Assembly: GCA_033439295.1 (NCBI GenBank)
Contig: JAVTLE010000005.1
Coordinates: forward strand, 496,001-560,000
Source: Deuterostichococcus epilithicus
Taxonomy: Eukaryota; Chlorophyta; Trebouxiophyceae; Prasiolales; Stichococcaceae
Reading direction: 5' to 3'
DNA length: 64,000 nt
Shown here: positions 22,211 to 34,005 of the stretch, in pieces
Numbering within the stretch: the first letter of the stretch is position 1
Layout of the letters: each line of letters starts with the position of its first letter
The notes under the pieces: model-generated
Seen by the model: only the letters and a program-made list of their open reading frames with translations
Databases searched by the model: none
What the model was told of the DNA's origin: nothing
Made by a program: the position numbers and the translations under genes

Positions 22211-24025
22211 ATGCCGTTGTTTGGCAAGAAATTGGCACCACAGGCAATGCCCAGGGGTCCGCCCGTGAACGCCGACCACCAGCAGCTCCAACAGGTCAGT
22301 CGGTGCCACCCATCGCAGTATTGCTTTTACATGTGCAAAGCACAATTGGCCCCAATCGAACCAGCTTTTGGTTCTCAGATGTGTCTGCCACTCAGATTGT
22401 GGTCAGATGTGGCGCACCTGCAGCTCCCTGCTGCCGCTTTTTGGTCCTGCCCATGGCCGGCTGCGGGTCTGAAGCCCAGTCGTGTGGCAGCCGCTTCCCA
22501 CCCACTTGCGGCACGGCCTCTAGTAAACTCCTGCATGCTGTTCCCCGCAGTGGTTCAAAGCCATCGACAGGGACAACAATGGCACATTGGACTCTTCGGA
22601 GCTGCAACGTGCGCTGGCGCTCGGGAATCTGCATTTCTCGCTGCAGGCAGTGGCGCATATGATCAGGTGGGGTAACTGCAGCACTTTCTTTCTCTCTTGG
22701 GTCCCAACTGCATGAGGGCGACTCCAGTCGGGGGCGCGGATCGCTCAGCGCTTCCTGCCGCTGCGGCGTACAGCATTCGCCCGCATTGGGCTTGCTCCCC
22801 TCATTCGCCTGATGTCTCCGCGCACAGGATGCACGACACCAAAAGGGATGGCACAGTAAACTTCATGGAATTCGAAAAGCTTCACAATTTCCTCATATCT
22901 ATGCAGGTGCGCTGCCCCACTGTCGACCGAAACGACTCGAACCATTTCCGTTCGAATGTTCGATTTGAATCCTACTGCTGGCAGATGGTTGACACTTCGT
23001 TTTTTGATGTGCAGACGTCCTTTGTACACTATGACCAGGACAAGTCGGGCGAGCTCGACATGAGCGAGGTGCAGTCGGCGCTGTCGTTTGCAGGTGGGTC
23101 CGCCTCTTGGCTTGAGGGCTCGCTTTGACATCCACAACTCGAGGACCAAGACTCTCCGCCTGGCCGGTTCGCCGGGTGCGTGCTGCACGAGCTGGATGTC
23201 AGGCTTGCGGGACGGGTGCGCCGCGCCGCCAAGCGGTATGCCGCAAGCTGCGGGTTGCATCGAGCTGGCACCGCTGGCACGACGCATTGTGCGGCATGAC
23301 TGTGCTTGCCGACGTCAGCAGGGCACCGGCGCCATCATGCCAGCAGCTAGTTTGACAGCTGAGCAGAGGATGCATTGCGTGCAGACTTGCGGTTGGACGA
23401 GCCGGCCTTCATGGCACAGACAGAACCACTGACTTAATTGTAAATGCGCAATGCAGGGTTCAGGCTGGACCAGCCGGCTTTCGAACAGCTCTACAAGGTC
23501 AGAATGCGTCCTTCGCAGCCGAATGCGCATTCCTGTGTTCCTGCGCTGACGGCAGAAATTCGAAACAAGAGAACTCAGAGCAGACGGCTGGTTTCACTGC
23601 CCATTCACACATTGAGCCGCCGTCGCCTGTCGTGCAGGCGTTTGATCCTGACAGGTCGAACAGCCTGTGCCTGCCGGAGTACATCGGGCTCACGCTCTTC
23701 CTGCAGTCGGCTACCGCCACTTTTACCGCCTTTGATACATCACGCACCGGGCGCATCACTCTGGACTTCAACCAGTGGTGGGTTTCAAAAACGAAAAATC
23801 AAGTATTGAAAACCACAAAAACACAGAAAACAAACTTTTATAATTATTTAAATTAATTTTTTAAATTCCAAACTTTCATTTCCATCATACCGAGAGAAAA
23901 ACAAAATTTCTATGCAGCTTAGTGAGCGCATGTCAGCTGCTGGCAGCACAGCAACACGACAGGAGGCTGATGCGTCTGCTCCTCAACGACCTTGCAGGAT
24001 CTATGCGGCGGCCAACGTGTTGTAG
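22211..24025 (+). CDS. Penta-EF-hand calcium-binding protein (ALG-2/PDCD6-like)
   Basis: Seven exons join in phase: 22211-22294, 22551-22666, 22828-22906, 23015-23093, 23457-23497, 23638-23777 and 23998-24025 (188 residues). Five EF-hand loops are visible: DRDNNGTLDSSE, DTKRDGTVNFME, DQDKSGELDMSE, DPDRSNSLCLPE and the degenerate DTSRTGRITLDF. The order and the C-terminal FNQWIYAAAN element match plant PEF proteins. In this family EF5 mediates dimerisation, and the proteins act as Ca-dependent adaptors at membranes and in cell-death or repair responses; the partner here is unknown. The N-terminal extension is short compared with animal and plant relatives. Intron 4 contains an exon-5-like copy and intron 6 is strikingly AT-rich. 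Confidence 0.9.
23372..23497 (+). repeat. Tandem copy of EF-hand gene exon 5
   Basis: At 23375-23410 a copy (TTGCGGTTGGACGAGCCGG, then CCTTC, CACAG) precedes the true exon 5 (AGGCTGGACCAGCCGGCTTTC) by about 83 bp. The copy stays open and would read LRLDEPAFMAQ against FRLDQPAFEQLYK, so it could in principle serve as an alternative exon. Confidence 0.75.
23778..23997 (+). other. AT-rich intron island
   Basis: Intron 6 of the EF-hand gene, especially 23786-23915, is dominated by A and T, with runs such as TTATAATTATTTAAATTAATTTTTTAAATT. Other introns in the window are GC-rich. It may be an insertion, for example of organelle DNA or a degraded element; no coding or terminal repeats were seen. 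Confidence 0.6.
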
Positions 24026-24790
24026 CCGCTGCGCGGGAGCCACATTGCGATACGCTTGCAGCGTCTACAGTGGCAGAAAAGCGAACAGTGGCGAAGTCGC
24101 AGCGAAGGAATAAGCGAGCGAGCTCGCATTGATGGAGGAAAGCCATTCAGGTCGCGGAGCCACCCAAAGATGCGGTAGATGGTTGCCATGGGATCCGGAC
24201 GCTGCGATCAGTACATACGCCGCCTGTTCGGATCGATTTCCTTGATTCTGATTTCGTTATGATTTCGTGCAGCAAGTTATTGATGTTGCGAAGGGCCAGT
24301 GATGATAGCTATAGCTGTTTTAGCAGGCATTACGGTGGGTGATTGCAAACTGTGCGGATTTCAGAAGGTATGGTGAACAAACTACGCACGTGCGTTACCG
24401 AATTTTGAGCTGTGCAGCGATCAAATCAGACAGCACCCTGCCTGTGGGTAAAAATCCCAAGTACAAGCTACCTATTGTTGGTTTCAAATTCTCTAGATGC
24501 CCCTCTCTTAACAGAGATGTGCGCATCTCCAGTTTTGTGCTTGTTCCAGATCCAGCCTCCTAGTGGCAACATGCGAGATCAAATCCTTGTTCAGTCCATC
24601 CTCGGCGCGCAAATGTAAATGCAAATGTTCACAGGGCACATCCCTAGGGTTCCGCGTCCTCCAGTCTCTAATCTGGCCGTGCCTAGGGGGTCAGGGGCAG
24701 CCGCCCACAGGAACGGCATAGCCGCTTCTTGAGGATTGGCAGCAGTGGCGACCCTGCCCGTCTGCCGCTCGCAGTGTGGCCTGCTAGCGA
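24026..24790. other. Convergent intergenic region
   Basis: Between the 3' ends of the EF-hand and B3 genes. It has lower GC than the genes. TGTAA motifs lie near 24613 (plus). No gene is recognised. Confidence 0.4.
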
Positions 24791-27084
24791 TCAGGTGAAG
24801 TGCGTCTGCAGCGCTCTGCCGTCCACGACCTGTGCAGGCGGGGCGACACAGGCTAGGTCAGCAGACTGAGGATCTCGAGTGGCATCGCCAGCCAACCTGC
24901 ACCTGTGGCTGTCCTGTAGTTCCCATTCGCATGCAGGCGCAGCGCCAAGCGACCAAACGGGAACAGGCGATGCACACAGGCCGACAGAGTCGTCCACACG
25001 GGTTGTGACTGCAATCGATGGTTTGAAGATCTCACAGAAGGTAACGAAGGTTGACAGAAAAGCAAGGCAGGCGCGCACCAGGCGGCCGTCAACTGACTGG
25101 TGAGGGCGAGGGTTCTCGCTTGTGAAACTGCCGCCGAGTGTTGGGATTCATAAGACACAGGGATGCGCACCAGGCGGCCGTCGTCAGACTGGTAGAGGGC
25201 GAGGGTGGAGACGCCGGCAGCAAGGCCCGCCTCCGCCACGAAGCCGCCAGTTGCCTCCAGCACATACATGCGCTGGACGAGCACACACACAAGTTGACTC
25301 AGTGTTGACCCAGCGTTGGCGCGCCCGTCACAATTCGGACTTCGAGTTTTTCAACAGGCAGTGCCCAATCCTTCAGATGACGGGCTGTTCCCTGATGATG
25401 CACCAGCACATAGACGGCCAGCCGCCTGGAGGCTGGTCCTGCTCAGATGCGTCACAGCTCTGCTGCATGCCAAGTTGGTTCCACTGAAGCTGCGCACCGT
25501 GGCGTGGTTGGGCCAGCAATTGTAGTGGAACGTCCAGGCGCGGCCTGCGGCGCACACCAAGCGCCAGGTCAGGCCTGAGTAGGAGGTTGAACCAGGCAGA
25601 CTGCATGGTCAGAAAGCACTCGCAGCAGCAGCCTCCCCTTTCCTTGCCATTTGGGCCTTGAGCGCTAAGGTAGCATATATGGCAGACCTCACACCGCCTG
25701 CTAGCCAACCCAGTGCAAGACACAGACACAGGGAGCCAGCGCAAGTCTATACCGCCGTTTGGCAACTATGCATTCGGCACCGCTGCCGGCATCCAGGGAG
25801 GGCAGGGCAGCGCCGTCGCCGCCGCAGGCGCCGCCGACATAAACCCTAGCAGCACAACAACGCAGGAATCCCCTTATTTGTCCGCACCTGTGGCGGCGTC
25901 CAGAAACGAAAGGTCGGTGCCCCCGCCGCCGTGGGAGCCGCCTCGGTGCGGCAGCTGTGGCAGGAAGGCCTCCGCAGCCGCGCGCGGCAGCACCACCCGA
26001 CCCAGGGGACCCACATCGCTCGCTGACAGCCGCTTCTGGAACAGGAACCTGATGAGTTGGCACATAGGTAGCGGCCTCGGCAACGCATTCGCCATCCATG
26101 TACGTGGCAGTCCCAACACCCGCACTCGCTGGCGTGTTGCAGGATGCCTCGCGATGAACATGAGGGCTGCTTGGTGCAAGGGAATGGGTGAGAGTGTTCT
26201 ACGGTGCTTACGCTGGCGAGGACAGGATGATGAAGCGGCATGCGGGAGCGGTCAGTGGTTCAGGGGTTGCGCTGAGCAACAACGCTCACCGGCAGCGGGC
26301 GGCGGCGCGGCCGCTGCCCTGCGGCCTGGGCAGCTGGAAACGCACATACGCCGGCGAATCCGTCAGCTCACCTGCTTAAGCAGCGCACCACAGTCGACGT
26401 CGGCCTCGGACGTGAGAAGGATCTCATCCTGATTCGTCGGTCGCAGGAGCAGAGGCATTGCGTCTCGGACATGGCACGCAGTTGAGAGAATTCGAGCCAA
26501 GGTTGGGCTCTGCACTTCGAGGGGGCCACATGCCGGCAGCCTGGGGCTGCTGGTCTGAGTTTGAATACGTTTGCAGTGCTCTGCAGAACAGAGGATTGCT
26601 GAACAGAAAGAGATCTATCTAAAGGCATGGCGCTCCACCGGTGCCAATGGCCTTCATGGTGAACGGCAGACCCGGCGCCTGCGGCAGCGGCTTGGCGGCG
26701 CGCTTGCCGGACAGGACGCCCGACGTCACAGCCGCCCCTGTCGACAGCCAGAGTCAGCGTCTCGTCCAGTCACTTGCGGCTGGCAAACCATACAGCCATG
26801 CGTATTGGCCACGCTGATGCACGAGATATTACTGGACATTCGGTGACGCGGCGCTCTTCACTCTGACTACGTACTGCCAAAGCCGAATTTTGTGCGCCAA
26901 TCGAGTGTTGTAACTGCAGCTGCTTTACGATGCCAAAACCGTGGAACGTTCATGATGATTATAGGCAGCAAAGCTCTGGCTGTATTCGACATGCAAGTAA
27001 ATATAGGATGTACCTTGTTCAGCCTGGGAGCGCTCGCGGATGCTGCTCGCCGCCTGCGACGCCACCACAGACTGCCGTCCCGCC

Positions 27085-27116
<32 letters not shown>

Positions 27117-30100
27117 GCCGAACTGCCTGGCGTTCTGCTTCCGCAGCGAGAGCGGCTGCGGTGACGCGGAGCGCAGCGCGGCGACGGGGCCCGTGGCTGG
27201 CATTGCGGCGGCACGGCCGCCCGTGTTAGACTGCAGCAGTGGGCCCAGCAAGCAGGCTCAGTCCGTAGTGTGCGATGCCGGGTTTTGGGCACAACCTCCA
27301 GCTCGAATGACACTGAAGACATCCGGCAGCGGTCATGCTGCTGTCGGCAAGACTGCCGTGCTGGCAGGAGCCCCAGGGCATGACGCTGATAGTCTCAGAC
27401 AGGAGCCAGCCCCTTTCAGGCTCGGTCCACCCCCAGCTGCACAGCCCAACTCACTGTCCTAGCAGACCGACAACACGGCAGAACCAAGACATGAGAGGTG
27501 AAGGGGTTGTGGTACCAGGAACTCACCTGGTCCTTGAGCAGGGCATCCAGCTCGCGGGAGCGGCGCAGCTTCTTTGCGGCAGGCCGCCACGCCGCCGCCG
27601 CCTCGCTGCCGGCACCGCCTGTGCCGCCAGCGTGGGGCACCCCGTCGCCGGTTGTCCAGTCGCCTGCTGCGCCCGGCAGACCATTGGGGCCGCCGCCAGC
27701 CGCGCCAGCATCGCCGTCAGCGGCATCAGCGGCGGGCGCCCGCAGCAGCCGCTTTTTGTCGCCGCTGTCAGCTCCCTCGAAGCCNGCGAGCGCTGGCGGC
27801 AGGGCGGCCACAGCCGCTCTGCCGGCTGACTCCGTGCGCAGCGCAGGCGGCGGCGCGGCCGGCGTCGGGTGCAGGGCCGGTGGCTGACCGAATGCATATC
27901 CCGTTGCCGACAGGGCTGCCAGCGTTAGGGCGGCCGTCGTCGCCGGTGGTGCGGCGGGTGCCGGAGGTGCCCCAGCAGCCGTAGCGGCAGCGGCAGCCGA
28001 CTCCTTTTCGGCCGCAGCGCCGGGCACGCCACACCGCCTCTTGGTGGCCGAGGCGGCAGCGCGGCCTCCAGCACTGCCGCCTGCTGGCCCGCCCTGCATT
28101 TCGTGGAGGCAAGCGACTGATTGAGAGCAATCATCTCTGTGGCAACACAGGGGTCAGATCTATCCCACCTCTGTTGGCAGCATACAGCAAGGGAAGCAAG
28201 GGAAGCATGATGTCAGCAAGGGAAACTGGTCTCTGCATGCTGCATCCGAAGCGCACTGCTCAAGAGTACAATCATTCACCACTACGATTTGTACTTTTCA
28301 GGAAATCTACATGGCAGAACCCCGCACCTGTGGGCCGGCACCAGCACCCTGGACCCTGCCACGCTTGGCGGGGCGGCCGCCGCGGCGGCGGCATGCGTCT
28401 GCCGCCTCTGCAGCCGCGCGCCGTGGCGGCGGTGCCGCCAGCGTGCAGTCATCACTGCTGGCACCAGCCTGAGCGACGCCATGCACGTCGGCGCCCTGCT
28501 CAGCGGCTGCAGCCTGTGCGTCCGCCGCGCCAGCGTGAGCGCGCCGGCGGCCGCCGCTGGCCGCCGCGAGCCGCTGCCGCTGGCGGCAGTGCCTGTGCAG
28601 TGCCGTCGGGTGGCTGCCGCTGCCGCGGTGGTGGCATCTGTGCAGCTGCGCCCACGCCGTTAGCTGACGTGCCTGCGCCCGATGGCACCGCTGCCGGCGT
28701 GGCCGGAGCCACACCTACATATTCGTCACACGCATTGTGCATTACGGTAACGATTGTTCGTGAGTCTACTCGTGCTGCATGCTGCACCCCATCACATGCC
28801 TACAGAGCAGCTGCTGTGCAGCAGTCAATGTGTCCATGCTCACGACCCGCAGGCGAACCCGCATCGTTTGGGAAAGCCGTCTGTCACCTGCAACGACACA
28901 CAGAAAGGACGCTGGCTTATGCCAGCTCAACAGTACAACAGCGCTGACGATGCAGACATCTACCTGAGTAGGGCCGCCCAGTCGGACCCATGAACGGCGG
29001 TACGGGGAGCCCCACTGGCCAGCCCCACACCACACCGCCACCGCCGCCGTCGCTGCCATCTGCACAACCGCCAACGTCGGCTTGCAGGAGGCCCGCGGCA
29101 GCGTAAGGGGCCAAGGCCGCTGGAAGAGGCGGTGCCATGCCTGCGTTATGCCACAGCTCAGGCATTCGGCAGCTGACCTTGGCCTTAGGCATCTCACAGC
29201 GCATGAGCAGAACAAATCGTAGGTGGACAACAGGCGAGGTAGGAGAGGCAGCATGCTCGACAGCAATGTACCTGGTGCCGAAGAGGGAAAGCAGTGGGTC
29301 CAGGCGGCAGGCGAAGCAAAGTGCGGCAGCCCGACTGCTGCCTGCTGATGTGCCGCTGCAAGCGCTGCAGCGGCGGCCGGCCATGGCGCCGCTGCTGCGG
29401 GCTGATGCTGCTGCTGCTGCTGCTGCTGCTGCGTGTCCGCTGACATACTCACCTGGCCTGTCTGCTGGAAGGCTGCGCCGGCATGAGGCTGCTGGCCCGC
29501 CGCTGCCGCAGCTGCAGGATACTGCTGGAATGCTGACGGCTGCAGGAAGGCAGAAGGCAGGCTGACAGCGGCGGCAGCGAAGTGCGGGCTCTGGAAGCCG
29601 TAGGCAGACAGCTGCTGCCAGAATGGGGATGCCCCGCCGGCCGCCAGCTGTGCAACATACTGCGATCCCTGTGGTAAAACAAGGATGACGCAGCCAGAAG
29701 GCAACGTTTCTAATGTTCGAATACTTCACTTGAAGTTTGGCTTTCCAGAGCTGGCTGAACGTGGCTAAAGAGAGCAGAGGCACCTGAAACATCAGCCTTG
29801 AAGTATCAGCACCTGCCCGTAGGAAGCGGGAGGCACTCCAGGCGCGGTCGCCGCCGGCCGTGTCGGACCCTGGACGGCAGCAGCGCCCGGCAAGGGGGGG
29901 CCGCGAGATGCCGCCAGGCCCTGGTGGTCGGGTAGGGTTACAGGTTCGTGTGGCGCGATGCCCTCCCTTGGCACCTGTGCCACGCCAGGCAGCGTCCAGA
30001 CATTCGATCAGCAGCATGCAAACAAGGGGCGCCAGCAGCTGCAGGCTGCAGAGACGCAGAGGGGCGAGAGGCTGTCCACACCAAGCTGAGAGTTTGAACG

Positions 30101-32678
30101 CAGGTGAATTGCACAACAGCATGCAGCCGAGTCAGTCGAACATGTATGATGACACCTCTGTCTAGGTCTGCTGCCCTGCCTGCGTCTGCCCCGCTGGGCG
30201 AGCCCTGCGGCTAGTCACTGGCAGCGCCCCGCTTTCGGTGCTGACCGCAGGCTCCACCTCGCTCACCGGCATGATGGCTGCCGGCTCGCTCGCCGCCGCC
30301 GCCGCATCATCACCCTCTGCCGGCGCCTCGCACGCCGACGCTGAGGCTGCCGGCCCGTCTGCCGGTGCCGCATTGTTGTCCTCTGCCGGCGCGCCGTCAT
30401 ACTCTGCGCCTGAAGCCGCTGACGCGCTCGCGTGAGCGTCGGCCGCTGCGTGTAGCGGCGCGAGGCTGGGCGACGGCAGCTGGGAGGCTCCTTCGCCAGC
30501 TAACCCCATGCCGGACTCTGTGCGCCGCTGCCCAGCCGCTGATGACGGCGCTGTCGCCACACGCTGGCCGCTAGACGCGGCCGGCAGCGAAGGCTCGACA
30601 GGAGGCCCGGCAGGTACCAGCGATGTGTGCTCTTGCTGCTGCAGCGCCTCCTGGGGGGCAAGCGCTGCGGCTAGCGACTTTGACGGCGCCCGCTCAACAG
30701 CCTGGGCAGCGTGGACCTGCATGCTGCCAGCGGCGCCGTCTGCTGCTTGCTCTGGGAATGCGCAGGAATGTTCATGCCGTGCCTGCTGCTGCTCAGTGGG
30801 TGCGGGCAGCACCGACAGTGCAATCGACAGAGACCGCTGTGCCGGCGCTGACTGCTGCTGTGCCGCACCTCCGCCTAGGCAGCCGCCATGGCGACGAGTC
30901 ACGGGTGACTGGTCGCCCCTGCCGGAGCCGCTGGCACACATCATCGGGCTGCTGCCAGCGGCTGCGGCTGCGGCTGCCGCCGCCCTGCTGCGTCTTGGTG
31001 AGTGCATCTGGCCGGCAAAGCCCTGTAGGCCGGCAGCTGCTGCTGAGCCGACCTACGCAAGTAAGTGCGCCACGGATTGTGACTGCAGTCCTGAAAAGAT
31101 TGCGAGTGCTCCACTGTCCGCATAGAGCTGCTTGCAACCCAGTGTCAAGGGCAAACGTCAAGAAGCCAACCATAATATAGATGGCGGGAATGCACCTGAG
31201 GATGCAACCTGCCACAAACCCAATGCAGAAGACTGCGCTACCTGCTGCGCTGAAGCGCTGGGGCTGCCTGGTGCCGTGTGCTGGGACCCGTCCCTGCTCG
31301 CTGTTCGGTCCACCTTCCAGCCTTGCTGCGCTGCGCCAGGCGAAGCTGGCGGCTGGCTCGTCGGCGCCGCCATGCTGCTGCCAACTGCAGCGTCCGCTGC
31401 CAAGCCTACCGCTGCAGGCGGCGATGTTGGGGGTTGCCCTTCTACTGTGCTGGGCCCTGCGGCGGGACCTGCTGACACTAAGCTCGCCGCCACGAGCCTG
31501 TCTCCCCCCGCTGTCCCTTCTGGCAGCCCTGCTGCAGCTGCCGCCATCCCCGTCGTTGCTGGTCCGACGGGCTCGGGCAGCTCGTCTTCCGGAGGCAGCG
31601 TTGCTTCTGCAGTGGGCTGCGCATTGATGCCGGCGTGCGGCGCCTGCAGAACTGCATGCTCCCACTGCGGCTGTGGCTGTGGCAGCTGTGGTTGTGGCTG
31701 TGCCTGCGGCTGCAGCTGCGGCTGCGGCTGCGGCTGCGGCTGCGGCTGCGGCTGTGGGCTATGCTGCTGCTGCACCTGCTGCACCTGCTGCACCTGCTGC
31801 TGCGCCGCCTCGGCTGCCGAGGTGTCCGGCAGCTGCAGGGACAGCAGTGCGCTTACCGCCGTGGGCGCCGGGGCCACTGGGGGGAAGGCCTGCTGCACAT
31901 CAACATTGCGGTGTGTGTGATACTGGATCGATTGCTGGATTGACACTGAAGCATGTAGTGCCTATCGAACGCAGTAGAGGGCCAGGTATGCATAACGAGT
32001 GACGATCCACCAGCCATGCAGAAGGTCGCTGGCCAACTTGAAGGCACAGCATTCAGGTTTCAAGTCCGCCACTGACGTCGACACTTCAACAGGTGCTGCG
32101 GCAGCGCCTTATTGTGTTGCGCCGCACACCTGGAAGATGCGGCGCCCCTGGCTGATGGGCGACTGGAAGTGGGACGACGTGTGGATCAGAGCGCCAGGCG
32201 ACAGCAAGTCTTCTACGGCCGCGTCGGGTGGCGGCCGGCTGCTGACCGGCGTGCTTGGGGCCCACGATTGACCTGCAGACGGTGCAACAGCACGGCTCAC
32301 GTGCATGGACGTCAGGCAAAGGAAACGTGCTGCAGCCACAATGACCAGCCAGAGTCACAGAAGAAGTGCTTTCAGACAGTCTGCCACGCATGCCATCCGC
32401 ACATGCACTGCTGCATGTGCAACCTTGAGCTGATGACCGTGATGTGTTATCTTCATAGCTGCCCACACGTACGGACAGCAGTTGGCGAGCTGCTGGCCTT
32501 GCCACTGACCTGCTGCCGACTGGCGATGTGGGTGCGGCAGTGGTGACAGGGGGATGCTGCTGCCGTCCATGACATGACTGCCGAGGTTATACTGTGGCAG
32601 TGGCGCCTGCGGCACTTGCCGACCTGCGCCAGCCCACTCCGTCACAACCGTCCCAAATGAAAGCTGGTTGTCGCCACC
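24791..32678 (-). CDS. B3-domain transcription factor (ABI3/VAL-like B3)
   Basis: The C-terminal B3 DNA-binding domain spans four exons: 26035-25888 (KRLSASDVGPLGRVVLPRAA), 25544-25498 (AWTFHYNCWPNHAT), 25272-25159 (RMYVLEATGGFVAEAGL) and the last exon 24829-24791. The order and motifs match plant ABI3/FUS3/VAL-type B3 domains, which bind RY-like DNA. Upstream exons that join in phase are 32678-32510, 32272-32130, 31892-31242, 31007-30219, 29974-29813, 29668-29453, 28714-28328, 28093-27527 and 27230-27014. Likely further exons lie at 26737-26639 and about 26428-26372, with uncertain joins. These upstream exons are Ala/Gln/Pro-rich, including a Pro-Gln repeat, with an AT-hook-like GGRPAKRGR. 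The true start was not found and may lie as far up as 33.6 kb. A (CTG)8 tract at 29408-29431 could encode polyGln, although a good donor precedes it. One base (27785) is N. A nuclear regulator; targets unknown. Confidence 0.72.
25077..25215 (-). repeat. Tandem copy of a B3 exon end
   Basis: The 3' part of the third B3-domain exon (plus-strand CACCAGGCGGCCGTC at 25168, then GACTGGTAGAGGGCGAGGGT) is repeated 91 bp away at 25077-25118 in the following intron as CACCAGGCGGCCGTC, then GACTGGTGAGGGCGAGGGT. Only the first copy is coding. Confidence 0.85.
27087..27116. repeat. GCC trinucleotide tract
   Basis: About ten GCC units inside a B3-gene exon, read as polyalanine on the minus strand. Confidence 0.85.
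31671..31800. repeat. CTG/CGG hexanucleotide-type tract
   Basis: Runs of GGCTGC/GGCTGT on the plus strand encode a Pro-Gln dipeptide repeat followed by QQVQQVQQVQQQ on the minus strand in the B3 gene. Confidence 0.8.
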
Positions 32679-34005
32679 CTGCGCAGGCGACACAGATATC
32701 CAGATGGGCAAGGATGAGTGATCCGCCTGACAGCTACAACACTGATGCATTGCCTGCCGCCGCCAGTAGTAGCGCCTGTTTGGACTGGCTCCTGCAACAA
32801 CAGCAATAACAAGGAGTCGCATAATTTGCAACTCAGCACGACAGACATGCATGATGCGCCCCGGACTGTGTTCGTGTATGGTCTCATCCCACGAATAGGC
32901 TTGCACAGCTGTCCTTGGGGCCTGTCGTGAGATGATATGTGAAACGAGTGCTTGACCGCCACAAACATCAGTAAGGAAGGCACAGCACGGGTAGCAGTGT
33001 CAACACCCTGGGACCTTAACCAGGCAGCAACGAACCAGTCTGGCCCTCTCAACCAGACAAGGCGCGGTGGCGTCTGTGCCTCGTGCTGATTGTAGCCGAA
33101 ATATAGGTACCCAGATTGCTGCGGTTTATTGGACGGGCTTCGAGGAGCGCTGCAAGTTTAGTGAATCTCACCGCGGGTGATGCTGGCGTCGGTGCAACAC
33201 CTCCTGCGCCTGCTGAGGCGGTCACAGCATGGCGCTTGCGCATGCCTGCCGCGCCTTGCGCCGTCCTTGCAGCGGCGAGCGAGGTTCAAGCGTCGCAGCA
33301 CACGAAAAGGTGGCGGCTTCCGCTGCAATGCTGGCGGGCGACCTACCTGCAGCAGTCCTGCAAGGCAAGGCAAGGCCCTTTGCCGGCGACGCGTCAGAGA
33401 TTGGGGGCTGTGCAATGAGTCTTTGCTTTGAAATGTTGCACTCGGTGGGGAATTGGCTCGCATGCTGTGCTGGGGACGCAGAGGTTTCCCGCCAGACAAA
33501 AGGCAGGCGGTGCCAGCGGGTGCAGTCTTTGAGCGAGTGCTGACACAGGCTGCAGAGACTGGTAGAAGATGCACAAACGAGCATCTCTGGCATAAGCATC
33601 CTTACGCTAAAGCATGATCCATGTAAACGTGGTCCAACATCGCCTAATCACTGCTACCTATCTGATGAGAGCGCCGCTCAAACCCCCAAAAACACTATTG
33701 CATACCACGCGCAGACTATACAGCTATCCCCGAAACTGTCCTGCTATCATCCTGGCGGATAGACCCGCAGGAGATGCAACGACTGGTTTTACTCATTGAC
33801 TTAACGACCAAACCTGCAGAGGAGCCCACTGCCAACAAGGTTTGCGGCAACAGAAGGTGGGCTGCTACTCGTGAACAGAATCATACAGCTGTACAGAGGA
33901 ATGCGCTTCACAGGCAAGTAGGAGCAGCATGAAGCGCATCAGATGAACTTGAGTGCGAGCACTAAGCGCTGCGGGCTTGGGCGTCAGCGCTGGCGGCAAT
34001 CTGTA
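32679..34005. other. Region upstream of the B3 exons, downstream of SKIP16-like
   Basis: Probably contains undetected 5' exons or the promoter of the B3 gene and the 3' flank of the SKIP16-like gene. A minus-strand frame at 33222-33599 is open but has no domain. Confidence 0.35.

Noticed and set aside
28917-30122. 401-codon minus-strand open frame as an independent gene
   Set aside because: It covers introns and exons of the B3 gene in the wrong frame; the in-frame exons with consistent splice phase explain the locus better.
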